A DNA stretch of 64,000 nt, from positions 41,881,001 through 41,945,000 of the forward strand of contig JAZHRO010000055.1 of assembly GCA_037157565.1 (NCBI GenBank), given 5' to 3'. Under the pieces are notes generated by a model. The model saw nothing but the letters and a program-made list of their open reading frames with translations, ran no database searches and was not told where the DNA came from. Position numbers and translations under genes: made by a program. Position 1 is the first letter of the stretch; each line of letters begins with the position of its first letter. The DNA is from Thalassia testudinum (lineage: Eukaryota > Streptophyta > Magnoliopsida > Alismatales > Hydrocharitaceae). Below, piece after piece: positions 1 through 12,210 of the stretch.

Positions 1-212
1 ATGTTGAAAGCTCGAATGAAGATGCAACAGAAATACATAGATCAGTTCTATATGCTGTATGATGATTTTTACATCACCAAGCTACCACTGGTTCCAGAGG
101 AGGTACTCCCACTGAACCAATATTATTTGTTTAGTGAAGTGTAATAATGTTATTTCCCTCTTATTGGTTACTGATTGAGCTTTGTCTATCAAAGCTAAAT
201 CATAAATACATG

Positions 213-272
<60 letters not shown>

Positions 273-458
273 CCATTTTATTTGTAGGTATGTGGAGTTG
301 AGGCTCTAAAAAGATTTTCAGCCAACTTTCTCACGCCATACCAGCCAGAATTTAGCCGAGGAACCGCAAAAGAGCTAGAGCAGCGCATATCCGCATTACG
401 ATTGCAATTGGGAGAGGCAGAAGCCGAGCTAGACAGACTTAAAAAAGGAACAGAGTGA
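1..458 (+). CDS. GET3B: C-terminal exons of an organelle-type GET3 ATPase (partial, 5' end outside window)
   Basis: Two exons are visible, 1-102 and 288-458, joined by a phase-0 intron (103-287, GT...TTTGTAG) and ending at TGA 456-458. They encode the last 90 residues. Diagnostic stretches are KMQQKYIDQFYMLYDDF and KLPLVPEEVCGVEAL followed by FLTPYQP, and the end is a charged coiled-coil-like tail. GET3/ArsA-type ATPases bind tail-anchored membrane proteins as ATP-driven dimers. This C-terminal sequence resembles the plastid/mitochondrial GET3B/GET3C clade rather than cytosolic GET3a, from knowledge of the family. The P-loop and switch regions lie left of the window. The ATG at position 1 is an internal Met, not a start. 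The reading frame is intact in both exons. The choice between GET3B and GET3C is not certain. Confidence 0.87.
215..269. repeat. (CT)n microsatellite in GET3 intron
   Basis: Uninterrupted CT dinucleotide run inside the last intron of the GET3-like gene, about 20 bases before the acceptor. Read on the + strand it extends the intron's polypyrimidine tract, so length variation could in principle affect splicing (inference). Confidence 0.95.
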
Positions 459-710
459 AGACTTTTGGGTAGTGTTAGTTACTCTACTGGTGAGGAGCTT
501 CTGTTCTGAATGGAGGCAGGGATACTAGAAAGACAAATAAGGTTCTTAACATTTGGCGGCCTAGAATTTGGTTTTCTTTGCTATTGTAATTTTTACCATC
601 CTACAAACAGTGTACCCAACTATTTGAGAAATCCAAGCTTTATTTATCTTAGTTGTGCAAACCTTATTTATAATGTTGTCAACCATATAATGGGATAAGT
701 GTTGGAACTG
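459..710 (+). other. 3' UTR and flank of the GET3-like gene
   Basis: This stretch follows the stop codon at 456-458 and is moderately AT-rich with no further coding similarity. A short open frame at 510-698 has no recognisable domain and is read as UTR. The exact polyadenylation site cannot be fixed by eye. Confidence 0.5.
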
Positions 711-3660
711 CTAGGGCAGTTCATTAAAAATGCAAATTAGGTCCTCTCTTCCTTCACCAATTGTTGTCAAACTGGGGATCCATTAACTCAAGCATATTGG
801 GTGGTGAAAAAGCAGAAGGAAGCACCATCCTTCATCGCTCGAGACACGACAAGGAGGACCCACGTCATTCGTTGTGCAGGGAAAAGAGAAAAGAACCACA
901 GGCCTTAATTGTTGGGACCGACCTCAATCGACAATGGCTTCAGATAATCCTTTCCTTCAATAAGATCACCAACATACGCACAAATTAACGTGCTACATAG
1001 TTTCAATAGCCTAAAAAATTATGCTAAAAAATATAACCCAAGAAGAGCAATGGGAATGTATTCCATACTTAAGCTTCGTACTTGAGCTATAAATATCTTA
1101 AATGAAATGTGAAGGGATTTGGAGTTTGCCACTTGGTACTATCATGTGGCAACTAGTAGGTCACGTGGCACATGTCATGTGGCAAGATGTGAGATCTACA
1201 GGGGCCGACATTTCTTCGTCCAAGGTACCAATTTTGGGTGCACTAATTTGGTTATTTTTTATTTTTAGTAAAGTTATTTTCAGGAATATATTTGGAATTG
1301 ATTTTAGTTAGGAGATAAGATCTTTCCAAATGAGATAAAATCTTTTCTCAATAAAGATATAATCTTTTACTATTTTTAGGAATCAATTCTAATTTGACCA
1401 ATACAATTATTTTTTAACAATCCAAGGCTCCTCTCTCTCTCTCTCTCTCTCTCTCTTCTTCCAACAACCGATCACCACCTTGGCCAACCATCACCACCAA
1501 CGTCAGCCACCTAGCCAGCCGATGGTGCTCCTCCACACCTCCAGCCACCACGCTCCTCGTTGTGTCAATTATTGACAATATGTAACTACAACGTCATGGT
1601 AATTGAGGGGAAGTGATTGGTCTTTGAAGATGCTTGATTTTCCTGGATCTTGATTAAGGGAAAATCTAACCAAAATCTATTACAAGCTTAGCTTTAGGAC
1701 CGGCTCAACTTGAGAATGACCGTAGTCGAATTGATTCAAGTGAAGCTAGCAAGATGACCAACGTACATGACCAAGTTAGTCATCCACCACAAGGACGAAG
1801 GGCACATCCAAGTTGGTCCTCAGGGTTCGCTTAACAGGCGTGTCCTATGCAGCAAGTTGGATGAGCTGATAGTAAGTTCCTCTCCCAAAGAAGAGATAAG
1901 TTGCAGATAGAAATAGTTGATATATTTCTGCATACCAAGAGCAAGGGATTTGTATCGCACACAGGACCATGCGAGCACCTACAATGGTATAAGACGTAAA
2001 AAGAAGTTTCCCTTTGCAAGAAAAGGGGTTGAACTTGCATGGGCCACAAGAAACATTAACCCCAATTAAAGAAGCTTCTTTTCTTACAGCCCAAGAGAGG
2101 CAAAGCTTTCAACAGCTCTAGTCCAATCAACCCACAAATGCAGAACCTCTCTCTATTAGAGGATCAGAGCTACATCGGAAAATCAAAAGGAAACGCCCGC
2201 AAATAATGGAGACAAATCACTAATTTTGCAAAATTATCTTTGGATAAAGAAAAGTAGACGTTTAATCATCTCCTAATCATTTTTACCTTTGGGTTGTTCA
2301 TATAAAGTCATGAAGTATGGTCATTGGGGATTGGAGTTCAATCCTAGCAACACTTAGTTACCTTGTAAGAAGCAATATTCCATTTTCTTGTAACTACCAC
2401 CATTTGGTGTGACAACCACCCCCCCCCTCTTCCTCATAACGATAAACATTTAAGTGGTGAACTTGACTAAAACCTCTCATGTATTTGATTGAAATTTATC
2501 ATATTTCTTACAATCTAATGGAAGCCTGAAGTATTTGATTAACTAATAAGAATCTGACAAAACTCTTCAGTTGACATTGTCTATAGGAAAATCATCTAGT
2601 CAGTGGTGAGGCACACTCAAATGGCTATAGCGAAGGTGTAGTTTATGTTGAACGTGGAGAAGCTTTCTTGAACCATGTAGAGGAACCAAAAACCACAAAA
2701 ATCAAGAAAATGACAAGAAAGAAAACAGCATGCAGAGAACCAATTCTCTTTCTTGTGTGAATCGTAGGAGTTCAAAGGTCATACCTTCAAAGTGTAATAA
2801 AGCACCATAACGGGTAGTGTCTCCTAGTTAAGTCCTAGCATTTTGATGTCATGGCTTGAGGTGGGGCCTTTTTCTAATTCTCTTCAAGGGAATCATGTGC
2901 ATGAGGAACTTCACAGATCCTCCCATCTAGAGAAGAAGAATCCTTGCACTTAATGTACTTAGAAGTTCCCTTAATTGTACCCCCATCTCATTTGTAAGTT
3001 CCCATCCTTATCCACCATCATCCTATTTGCCCTAACAATCTTTGTCAATGAGTTCGTGTTTTGCCAAGGGTAGTGCCTCCAAGATAAGTCCTAAAGCCAA
3101 AATAATCCTTCCTCCTCAATGGGTTGATAATACCCTTGTGGAGAGACCCTACAAATCTCCAAATATTGAACTTCTTTGCATTCTTCTCACTAAGATAATC
3201 GCAATGTGCACCACAATACAATAACCAGACATGTGCATACCTCCGAAGAGGTAAAAAGAGTGCATATCCAAAGCGGATATAGAAAGTGGGCATCCCTTTG
3301 TTTTTAGAGGAAATGAAAACAAGTACTAGGATTAAGGTTTTCAATGGTGCCCACATGTAGGGTATCCTCCAAAACTTAATTCAATGGTAGCTCTTAGATT
3401 TTCCTTTAATGTTTCAGATTAAATCCCCCGTTAATTATATATTACTAATGCTATTTCAGCTATTAAGTTAATTGGAAATTTTACCATTTTAACCTTAAAC
3501 TTTATCCAAATTTTTTTTTAATCAAGCAAAAACCTTTTGGCCCAGTTCAATGCTATGATTAAATATTATTTAACTCCTTAAATAACATTTAATCCTTTAT
3601 AGTGTGTACATAATTGAAATCACTAATGGTTTCATTAACCTAATAATAAAGAATTTATAG
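711..3660. other. intergenic, degraded repeats, no gene recognised
   Basis: No open frame here has a recognisable domain. 1240-1420 is AT-rich with repeated AGATAARATCTTT-like words. 2290-2420 (ATATAAAGTCATGAAG, then a C-rich tract near 2410) looks like the transcribed end of an old LTR. The words GGGTAGTGTCTCC (near 2813) and GGGTAGTGCCTCC (near 3068) suggest a diverged duplication. A 103-codon reverse frame at 3045-3356 was examined and not recognised. Confidence 0.4.
1431..1458. repeat. (CT)n microsatellite
   Basis: A 28-base run of CT dinucleotides followed by a C-rich, Pro/Ser/Thr-like low-complexity tract. Confidence 0.9.
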
Positions 3661-5378
3661 GGACCTTTGCATGTACACCCTCAAGAATTCCTCATTGGCT
3701 TTATGCAAATTAACTCAGTATATCTAGTAATCACAAGTTGCCCTAGCTCTCCGACAAGGAAGAGGAACCAAGGAGAAAGAGGAAGATGGGGAGAAAGGTA
3801 CACAGGAAGTTTACCCATGGTTCAACCCAGTGCACTTGACGCACCACCAAACATGTCCCACATTTTTCCTATTAACCGATGTATGCCTCTTCTCGCAAAA
3901 TCAACATTGCAACCATTTAATCTCTAGTATGACACATGGCGTGGATCTACTATGTCGCGCATCACACTCTTGCTAATCCCAATTACTTCCTTGCATGCAA
4001 AGAGCCTATGCATTATGCCTCGTTCACATGGTCAACTCTCAACCAACCCCTCAATGTTAGCAACACCAACAAATCATTGCGTGACACAGGGATGGTTGAT
4101 CCCAACATTAACCAACACTTGTCCGTTGCAATTGAGCTCTCTCTTGCTAACCTCTCTTGTCTCTTCTTTCTCTTTGATTTTCTCTCTTTTTCCTTGGAAA
4201 ACATGTCACCAAAGAGGTTTTTGGTCCGACACTAGGATCTAAGAGCTTATTTACAATCTTTGGAACTCTATTGGGACAAGGAACCCCATAGTTTATCTTA
4301 TACAAACTCAGATTTGGTTTCATTATGCCTTACATCCTAAAATCACTTTTTTTAGCATAACTTGTATTATAGACCATGAATTTTCACGAAATAAGATTTG
4401 TGGGAAAGCTTTTGACAAGTCAATCCAACAATATCATATATGTCGTCTTTTGATAGGTTCGATCGAGGTTTGATTAAGAGCAAAAGTTTTTTAATTTTTT
4501 CAAGTACGAATGAGCTTGTTGTGACATGATCAATTCAAAAATGACTTAGGATCCTAGAATCGCAGACTTTACAATGTTTGTGGCCACCAAGGGAAAACTT
4601 CTTTAATTGAAAATGATTTATATGTAACCTATTGCTCTCAATTTCTCATCGATCTCAACTTGATATCTCAACTCAAGATATGGATTTTGGAGGTTTCCCC
4701 CTATAATATAATAGCACACGATTCAAAATCCATATTGCTTATGGGATTCGAAACACATGACCTAGACTCCTATTGATACTTGGAATACAAGCCACAATAC
4801 CAATAAAGGAAACCCTAAATAGTGGTGCACCATCACATTCCTATTCCATTGCCAAATCAACAATAAGATCCATATGCATGATGTTCAATTAAGACATCTT
4901 CAACATCTGATATATGGGGGGTGGGGGGTTGAAGACTTATTCGCATAGTATGTGCAACGTCCTGCCTCACTATCCCTTGTTTAATGGACAAGCATGTATA
5001 GGTGAGTGGGAATCGATACTAATCCGATGCGCCTTACTTGTGATTCCTTGTGTAGATGTATACCTACAACCTATATCCATACTTTTATACCTGCAAAGAT
5101 ATATTCAACAAGATACACACAAACCACGAGACAAGTGAGCACACTCCTCATGTAATATCAACCACAAAAATTTTTATCTTCATACTTCTCCATCATGAGC
5201 TTTATAATATACCATACCACATCTCACTAACTACTATATTTGCCACACATCCCACGATTTTAACTGACAAACGATGGGTCATTATATCTATAGCAAAAAG
5301 CATGACCCTCGGAATCGAAGTCTGTAGCTACCAACTATTTACATAAGTAAAGGAGGCAAAACCGGTTTGGTGTAGTTT
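3661..5378. other. intergenic, LTR-like repeat remnants
   Basis: No gene recognised. The segment about 4330-4480 (ATTTTCACGAAAT, then TTTGACAAGTCAATCCAA) is clearly similar in order and wording to 57480-57600 on the same strand. Both therefore appear to be copies of one dispersed repeat, most likely LTR or leader sequence. Overlapping open frames at 3936-4242 come from this low-complexity sequence. A G-rich tract lies at 4915-4928. Confidence 0.4.
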
Positions 5379-5950
5379 TTTGCATAAACTTTCGAACCAA
5401 ATAAAAAATTCAGGCATTTGCAAACTAAAAACCGAAACCAAACCAATTCAATTAAGAAACTAATTTTTTTGGTTTGGTTTTTAACCAGTTTAAACTGCTT
5501 TGGTTTCGATTATAACTGATTTTAAGCATCGAGTGTCGACTTTTTAACTTCTAGAAACAAAATTACCGATAGTTTGCAATTCAACAGTAGGAGTTGTAGT
5601 GTTTTGCAATTCAATGATAAGAGTTTTTTGCGATTACTGCTATCTATAGTTTATATTACTATACACTTACGTAAATTAATAATTAATTTTATGCTGTGAT
5701 ATATGCTGCTTCCACTCACTCGCATTGATATTAGTGAAAGAAAATCGATTCAGTTTGGTTTGTTTCAGTTCTTTTGCATATGGTGAATCGATAATCGAAC
5801 CAAAATAATCAACCTCTCCAAAAATAATGAATCGATAACCGAACCAATATTATCTCCAAAAAACTGATTTATTTTTTTGTTTTTCCAATTCAGTATATAT
5901 ATGGTTCGATTATCGCATTCGATTTAGTTTTTGGTTAGTTTCTGCGCAAT
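5379..5950. mobile_element. hAT-type MITE with AACCGAACC-like subterminal repeats
   Basis: The ends are imperfect inverted repeats (left TTGCATAAACTTTCGAACC; right, reversed, TTGCGCAGAAACTAACC). Both ends are filled with variants of AACCGAAACCAAACC in opposite orientation, typical of a class of plant hAT-like MITEs. Candidate 8-bp target duplications are TGTAGTTT (5371-5378) and TCTAATTT (5951-5958), 6 of 8 matching. No coding capacity. An old, degraded insertion; boundaries are probable rather than certain. Confidence 0.5.
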
Positions 5951-8900
5951 TCTAATTTACAGCAGCAGGGGTTAAGTCCAGCAAAATGCTAGCCAGATAG
6001 ATAGCAGCAGACCAAAGGGGTATCTCGATCCCTTCCTCTTCCCATTGAGAATATATAGAATCCTTCGTTATATTTTATCTTTTGAAACATTAGGATAGAA
6101 GGGATAAAGGCCAACAAGTGTTGCATCCCAGAAAGGAATTCCCCAAGGGATATCCAATGGCATAACCCCTCCTCCCCTCTCTCAGCATATGCCATCTCCT
6201 CCTCTTGACCCCCATCACCATCTCATTCCCAGAAATATATAGTCCCATCTATATATAACCAACCCCCTTCTGCTTCAGAGTCGAGAGGACAAGAAGTTGC
6301 CACGACGACGCGTTTAGCTGATGAGCTGACCAGTTGCAGGGTCGCTCTCCATTGCCAGGGATGGGTGTGTCCATGAATGTGGAGATGAACGATCCATAGA
6401 ACAAAGGCCTGCCCAAGGAGAGTTGCCCTGTCACTGGAACCTCCTGCTCAAAGTGTTCCAACCTGTAATAACCGCACGAATGATCAGGGTCCTCTTTCTC
6501 GGAGTCCTATCGGGTTTGAGGATAAGGAAACGATCCGCCCAAGCAATCATACAAAAAAAAATAAAAAAATAAAAAAAATCAGTGGAGGGTAGGTGAGCCC
6601 TCAAATTTGCATCAAATATAGAGAATAAAAAACTACAAAAGCAACATTTTTCCTCTCTCTTACCTCATGCATGAGTGCCCCCCAATGCGAAGGCTAACTA
6701 CTCATTTGTAACATCAATGCTAATTGACTTGAGAGATCTTCGGGATCTTATTGTAACAGCTAGTCAAATTCATACCACCTTGTGTACGTTTTAATGCGTA
6801 TTACCCACGATCCTCAAGAGTCATGGTAATGGTAGCAGATGCGATAACTACTACTCGACAAACATCCGTCGAATGAGATTATCCATCTATCCGCCTGACC
6901 CTGCAGTCGGCTAGGAAGTTCATCTATCTGCCTATTTCTTTAGTCGGATATGTCGAACTTGTATAATCCACTCGGCTAAATTACCCAACTAATCATATAT
7001 GTCTTTAGCCGGTCGGCCGAGTCTAGATCCATCTAATCAAACAGATATCCGTCTAGCTCTTTTACAATTCAGGCAGATCTTATAATATTAGGTTTTTTAC
7101 CTCCGCTCATACCATTGCAAGGGGTCTCTATGAGTTTTTTCTCCAATCTTTTTGAAACCCTTTTTATTGGACTTAGATGAAAATTTCCCTTCCCCGTTGG
7201 TGCAAATCTCAGACTTGCTACCCTCTTTGGTTCGTAGGAGGCATTTGTTCTGGCAGGTTCTGTTCTTATGTTGCACTTTTAGTACCTAATTAATATTGGC
7301 AATTGAATCGTGCCAAGACATACATTTTGATTGAGAGGTCCGAGTATAGTTCCCGTATTTTACCAAAAACTTACAGCCTATAGAGATTTCAAACTCTTGT
7401 CTTGGTATATGTCTTTCCAATCCAAGGTAACTGAGAAACATGGCCATATATATCTTTTATGTTTAGGAAGTCACGATCGTCATCCTATGAGAGGAGACGT
7501 GATTTTGTGAGGTGTACGTGTTATGTTTCTCTCTTGTCTTACGTATATACCTATTACTGTCTATAAAAATAAACAACACTCATTTTAAGAGAGAGAAGTA
7601 AGATGTCTTATTTCCCCTACTTTTTTAGATAACAATATTTATAGACTTAAGCCTGCATCTCCCATTAAGGTGATTTTAACATCTTATCAGTTGAGCTATC
7701 CTAGATGAACCCTATTACTATCTACCTGTCTATATATATAAACTAATTGAATCGAGGTGCAAGTGTCACTACTCACCACATTGTAACATTATTTCTTTCT
7801 TCTGCATCTATGAGTTCCCTCCTTTCACTACCGCATCAATTTTTCCATTTCTTACCCATTGCCATTTCCATCCCTCTATTTTCACCCCTGTAAATAGGAA
7901 TGACATGTTTTTAACTTTCAGTGTTACTCCTTCAACTTGAGAGTTGTGATTCCCCTTTTTTGGAGAAAGTGATGTTATAATATAATTTAATTCTTCTAAT
8001 CAATGAAGTTTATCATGAAACAAAAATAAACAAAAATGACGTGCCCCGTGCACTCCCTCCGGTGCCGTTTAGAAATCAACAATGCCTAACGTGATAATGT
8101 TTTGGAGCAATGATTGAAGGACATGCAAGAATAGTTGTTTGTAGCTGCATGTTGATTGCGACGGACTAATTTGCTTATAGATAAAGTAGCAAAATTACAA
8201 GTAAATCCTACAACCAATCAAAAGAATGTAGATTCTACAACCTCCTTGAAGTACTGATAGTTAGGCTTTCTAAATATTACTCATGCAAAAGTTTCAATAA
8301 TGAGATGAACAACTATAACGTAGGTTTCGAAGGTTTTGCATTACTTTATGCTAAATAGAGAATTGAACTAGTTTCAAACAATTTACAACTGGAAATATAA
8401 TATTTTGACATCCAAAATTGTAAAAGTTTTCGATGGTGAAAATTTTGTTATTATTATTAGTAGCATATCAACTTTGGATAAGTGACAAAAATTATCCACA
8501 TGATCGTTACATGGTATGATTGCTTGAGTGCGAATTAATTATATGGTAGTTCATAAAAATGAAAAGAGATGGAGAAGTCAATTAAATCTCCTTCCCCACC
8601 ACTCCCTCCCCTTTTCAAAGAAACCCTAACCCGAAGGTGATAGCTTGGGGCCCCAACCTAATGCCACCAACAATTGGGGCTCCCCCCCCCCCTCTACGCA
8701 CTCGCTGATCGCCACCCCATCCCCTCTTCTTCATCTCGCTTGGTGCTGCTCTCACTAGGCAATTTTATCGATTTGGTTGAGCAATGGTGGGTGACTGCCT
8801 ACCCTTGCCACACCTCTCACCAATGGCGCTTGTCGACCTTCTTCGTCATGCAGGCATTTGCAGGGTCATGACATCGTGTCCCTTACCGTGGTGCTTATCT

Positions 8901-10424
8901 TTCTCAACACTTTAGTCAAGTAGTTGTTGAAATCTTGGGGAGGTTTGTTGTGACCAATCTGATGGTCACACCTCGAACAATGATTGGTTGGTTTTCCCTT
9001 GGTTGCCTAGGGTTGGAGGGTCCACTTGCATCTATTTTGCCCGTGGGTTCACCCCAATTCCACCATATATCCTCAGCATTTTTGATGTGCTTGGATCTTT
9101 GAGGACCACGCTTGAGTCCGTAGCTTTACACAACCAAGGTCTTGCCAACTCGCTTCAATTGCTAGCTATCTAGGTACTCACTAGTGCGGATCGAATTAAC
9201 CATCGAGGTTTCATTTTTAGTGGCACTATCATCATCCAACAGCATGAGCAAACGAATTCTACGATATGCTACAAGCTACTTACAAGGACGTCTTCTTAAT
9301 TAATTTGTTCTATGTTTAGTTTTTACTTTATTTGATTTAGTTTCGTAATTTTCCTATTTTGAAGAATAAAAAAGAGTTCCCTTACCTCTGGAAGGAACAT
9401 TTCTCTCACCTCCTCGGAGTTTCATGTCCTCTCGAAGGAACTTCTTGAAAATGACTTGAAGGAGTCTTGCACTCCAAACGTGTCAGGTTGCCCTCTCGTT
9501 TAAAATATCCAGTACTGATAATGTAGCATAATTAATAGCACAAGAAGTTTTCTTTTCTTTTCTTTGTTTTTTTGTGGCAAGAAAGAGACCACAAGTATGC
9601 GTAACTTTGTCGAATCGGAAGGCATGTGGAGGTCCCATCATTTTGAGACTCTGGTCACTGGAATAGGACATGGGGACTCTATCCTCCCTATTGATTTCGT
9701 TTAATGGGGAAGAGAATAATTATATTATATTTTTTACAAGTTTCAACTGTTACTAAGGTATATATATGTGCTTTATATGGGTAAAAGATGGGACTGAAAA
9801 TATTATCATCCAGGACTTGAAAAAATAATAAAAGATGAACTGAACTCCCCTTGATACTAGAAAAGAATATATACACCTGCAATAAGAAAGTTTGATTAGA
9901 TGACAGTTGAGCTTTCTGTGACATATCATTTTAACAAAGTGCAGGAGGTCATAATTATCATACATTTACAACAAAAAAGGATTAGTTATTGCCATCAATG
10001 AGTTGTCTCAGTGGTAGAGCATCACTGGCATTCTGAGCACGTATTTATATATGCAGCCAAAAAGTGTAGCTGTGATGGTAATTTACTAATGAAGGGTTGA
10101 TATGGAGCTACATCTCAGTTATGGTTATACTTGCAATGGACATATAGAACATTTCTTGATTATTTCTACGAGTGAAAGCAAGGAAGTGCTTACTTCAAGA
10201 AGGCTGCTAATACTTGATTTCAAATGTTCATTTATAGAGGGGGAGAATGTGGAGAATCTTGCTAAGTATTCAGTTGCATAATAAAGGGTGATATATATAC
10301 GATAAATTAGGAGTTATGAACTTATTAGAGAGAAGATTATCTTCCCCATTTATATGCAAAAATGAAAATTTTCTACTTAGGAGTTTTCTAACCCATCAAA
10401 ATATATTATTTATTAGTGAAAAAC

Positions 10425-10428
<4 letters not shown>
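5951..10428. other. intergenic, no gene recognised
   Basis: Mostly AT-rich non-coding sequence. 6860-7080 carries repeated CGGCTAAA/CGGTCGGCCGAG-like words and may be a transposon end. 8590-9170 is C-rich and gives chance open frames. About 9998-10023 resembles a tRNA D-arm without the rest of a tRNA. An AGAGGGGGAGAATG sequence near 10236 looks like a retrotransposon polypurine tract, but no element could be built around it. Confidence 0.4.

Positions 10429-10475
<47 letters not shown>
10429..10475. repeat. compound (CA)n(TA)n microsatellite
   Basis: CA dinucleotides from 10429 to 10456 run directly into TA dinucleotides to about 10475. Confidence 0.93.
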
Positions 10476-10661
10476 TCACCAAAGAAAACCATAGAAGTCC
10501 AAATAACGGTTGTAAGTGTATGTGTGTGTGTTTTACTCCTTAGATGTTGTTTGAATTAATTTGGGGCATAATATATGATAAGATTGCCAACGTACCTGAT
10601 TTTTAAAAATACTCAATGCAATATACAAAGTTTATAATATTATGTTTGAGAGGGGGAGAAG

Positions 10662-11116
10662 ATGGCTGCTTGTGGGGAAAGGGTTGGAGATGGTAGTGAT
10701 GATGGGTGGACAAGAGTCGAGTAGTGGCATCAGGAGGGAAGATGGAGTGGATCGGTGATCAACGGAGATCCGAGGGTTCGGAGAGAGGAGGGCAGCAGGA
10801 CAGGCGACAATATGGGAGGAGGAGGGCGACGTGGTTTCGGTGGTGACGTGCTTTGCTATAGGTGTAGGGAGAGAGGGCATGTGGCGGTTGTGTGCCGCAA
10901 TACCCTCGTTTGCCTAGCGTGTGGAAGGCTTAGGCATAGGCGAAGCACATGCAAGAAGAAGGCGTGGCAAGAGGAGGGTAGGCCATCGAGGCCGAGTAGA
11001 GGTGCACGTGGGTTTGTGCCAAACCCTAGCGAGGAGAGAGGAAACATGCATGGCCCGTGTCAAATGGAGGGTCCTAGAGCTGATGGACGCGAGTTTGCAT
11101 GGAGTAAGGTTCCTTC
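10662..11116 (+). pseudogene. LINE ORF1, N-terminal part with two CCHC zinc knuckles
   Basis: Translation from ATG 10662 gives an acidic start (DGWTRVE), an in-frame TAG at about codon 21, then an open frame. The open part carries two adjacent CX2CX4HX4C knuckles, CYRCRERGHVAVVC and CLACGRLRHRRSTC. Tandem knuckles with this spacing are typical of plant LINE ORF1 RNA-binding proteins. The 11117 LTR insertion breaks the frame after KVPS; the frame resumes at 12754. Confidence 0.8.
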
Positions 11117-11452
11117 TGTTAGTTCAACCTCTCATATATAATATTTTGATAATTTTACAAAATGAAGAAAAAGAAATAAAACATAAGCGTAGCATATTTT
11201 TCTCTGTAATAACACAATTGTAGGTTTCATAGAGTTTTCCAAGTCAGAGGATTAAAAACATGAAGACTAAGTAGCATAAGTATTGTCATAGGTTATAAGC
11301 TTTTTATGTAAACTTTCAAATGTTGTAATCTTTATTTTATTTGAGTCTAGAGATATTGTAAAGAGCCCCCAAACATAACTTATAAATAGTTAATTTAGGT
11401 TCTCTACACTTAGAATAAATTAGAAACAAAAACCTTACACTAAGACTCAAAT

Positions 11453-12085
11453 CAGATGTCCATAACAACTGTCAGACGTCTAATTTTCAACTTTAAGACG
11501 TTTGACAAGTGTTTCAGACGTCTAACTACGTAGAGCTTTGCCTTTAGTTTCTGACTTCATAAACATCAGTCGAAGTAACCTCCCATCAGACGTCCATAGC
11601 CTCATCCAGATGTCTAAATACTTTACCTGGATGTCCTTAAGACAACCGTTAGACTCAAGCACCCATCTTCCTTCTAAATATAACGGGCAAAATACATTTT
11701 CAGACGTCTGGACATGCCTCCAGACGTCTACCTTTGTATCGTTGCTCTTTTATTTCTGTGCGAATCTCATTAGGAACCAAAGATCTTCTATCAGATTACC
11801 TAGGCAAGTCCTTTTTAGGTTTTCAGACGTCTAGGGAATCCTACAGATGTCCATACTGACGTCTGTTCCTTCAGATCTAGAACCATGTTTGAATCTGGTC
11901 AAAATAGAAACAAATCCACGCATAATTAGACGTCCAATAATTTTATCAGACGTCTTATGTGACAATATCAGGCATCCATGTTTTGATCTAATGAAACCAG
12001 TACAGCCTGGCTAATAGTATCAGATGACCATAATTGTAATCAGACGTCTTATAAGATGTCTGACCCTAAAATCAAACGTCTGATA
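11453..12085. repeat. CAGACGTCTG palindrome array in LTR-A
   Basis: About 19 copies of CAGACGTCTG or one- to two-base variants (CAGACGTCTA, CAGATGTCC, CAAACGTCTG and others) occur over 630 bp, with irregular gaps of roughly 10-70 bp. The perfect palindrome is at 11701-11710. The core GACGTC is the C-box recognised by plant bZIP factors (known from those families). Function here is inferred only. Confidence 0.85.
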
Positions 12086-12202
12086 TTGCTATCAGACTCA
12101 TCATTACCCTGATTTGTGGTGGATTTCGTCCCAATCTCTTGGGATTTGCCTCCAACGGCCAAGAGATCTCTCCCAAGCATTCTTGAAGGTTCCAAATTTG
12201 TC

Positions 12203-12210
12203 TATAAATA
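12203..12210 (+). promoter_or_regulatory. probable TATA box of LTR-A
   Basis: TATAAATA about 120 bp downstream of the last palindrome copy and about 1.09 kb into the LTR. Equivalent TATA elements occur at the matching place in LTR-B and LTR-C. Confidence 0.6.

Noticed and set aside
82..276. Reverse open frame with long Arg-Glu repeat
   Set aside because: It is the translation of the (CT)n microsatellite in the GET3 intron.
3045..3356. 103-codon reverse frame
   Set aside because: Read in full; no family recognised, and the surrounding sequence looks repeat-derived.
9995..10070. tRNA gene
   Set aside because: Only the D-arm region fits; no anticodon stem, T-arm or acceptor pairing could be formed.
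10090..10300. Copia 3' end with polypurine tract
   Set aside because: AGAGGGGGAGAATGTGG resembles a PPT-LTR junction, but no matching LTR pair or coding sequence was found.
11453..12085. Possible CRISPR-like array
   Set aside because: The repeated unit is a 10-bp palindrome with variable spacing and many mismatches inside a plant LTR; no spacer regularity and no cas genes.
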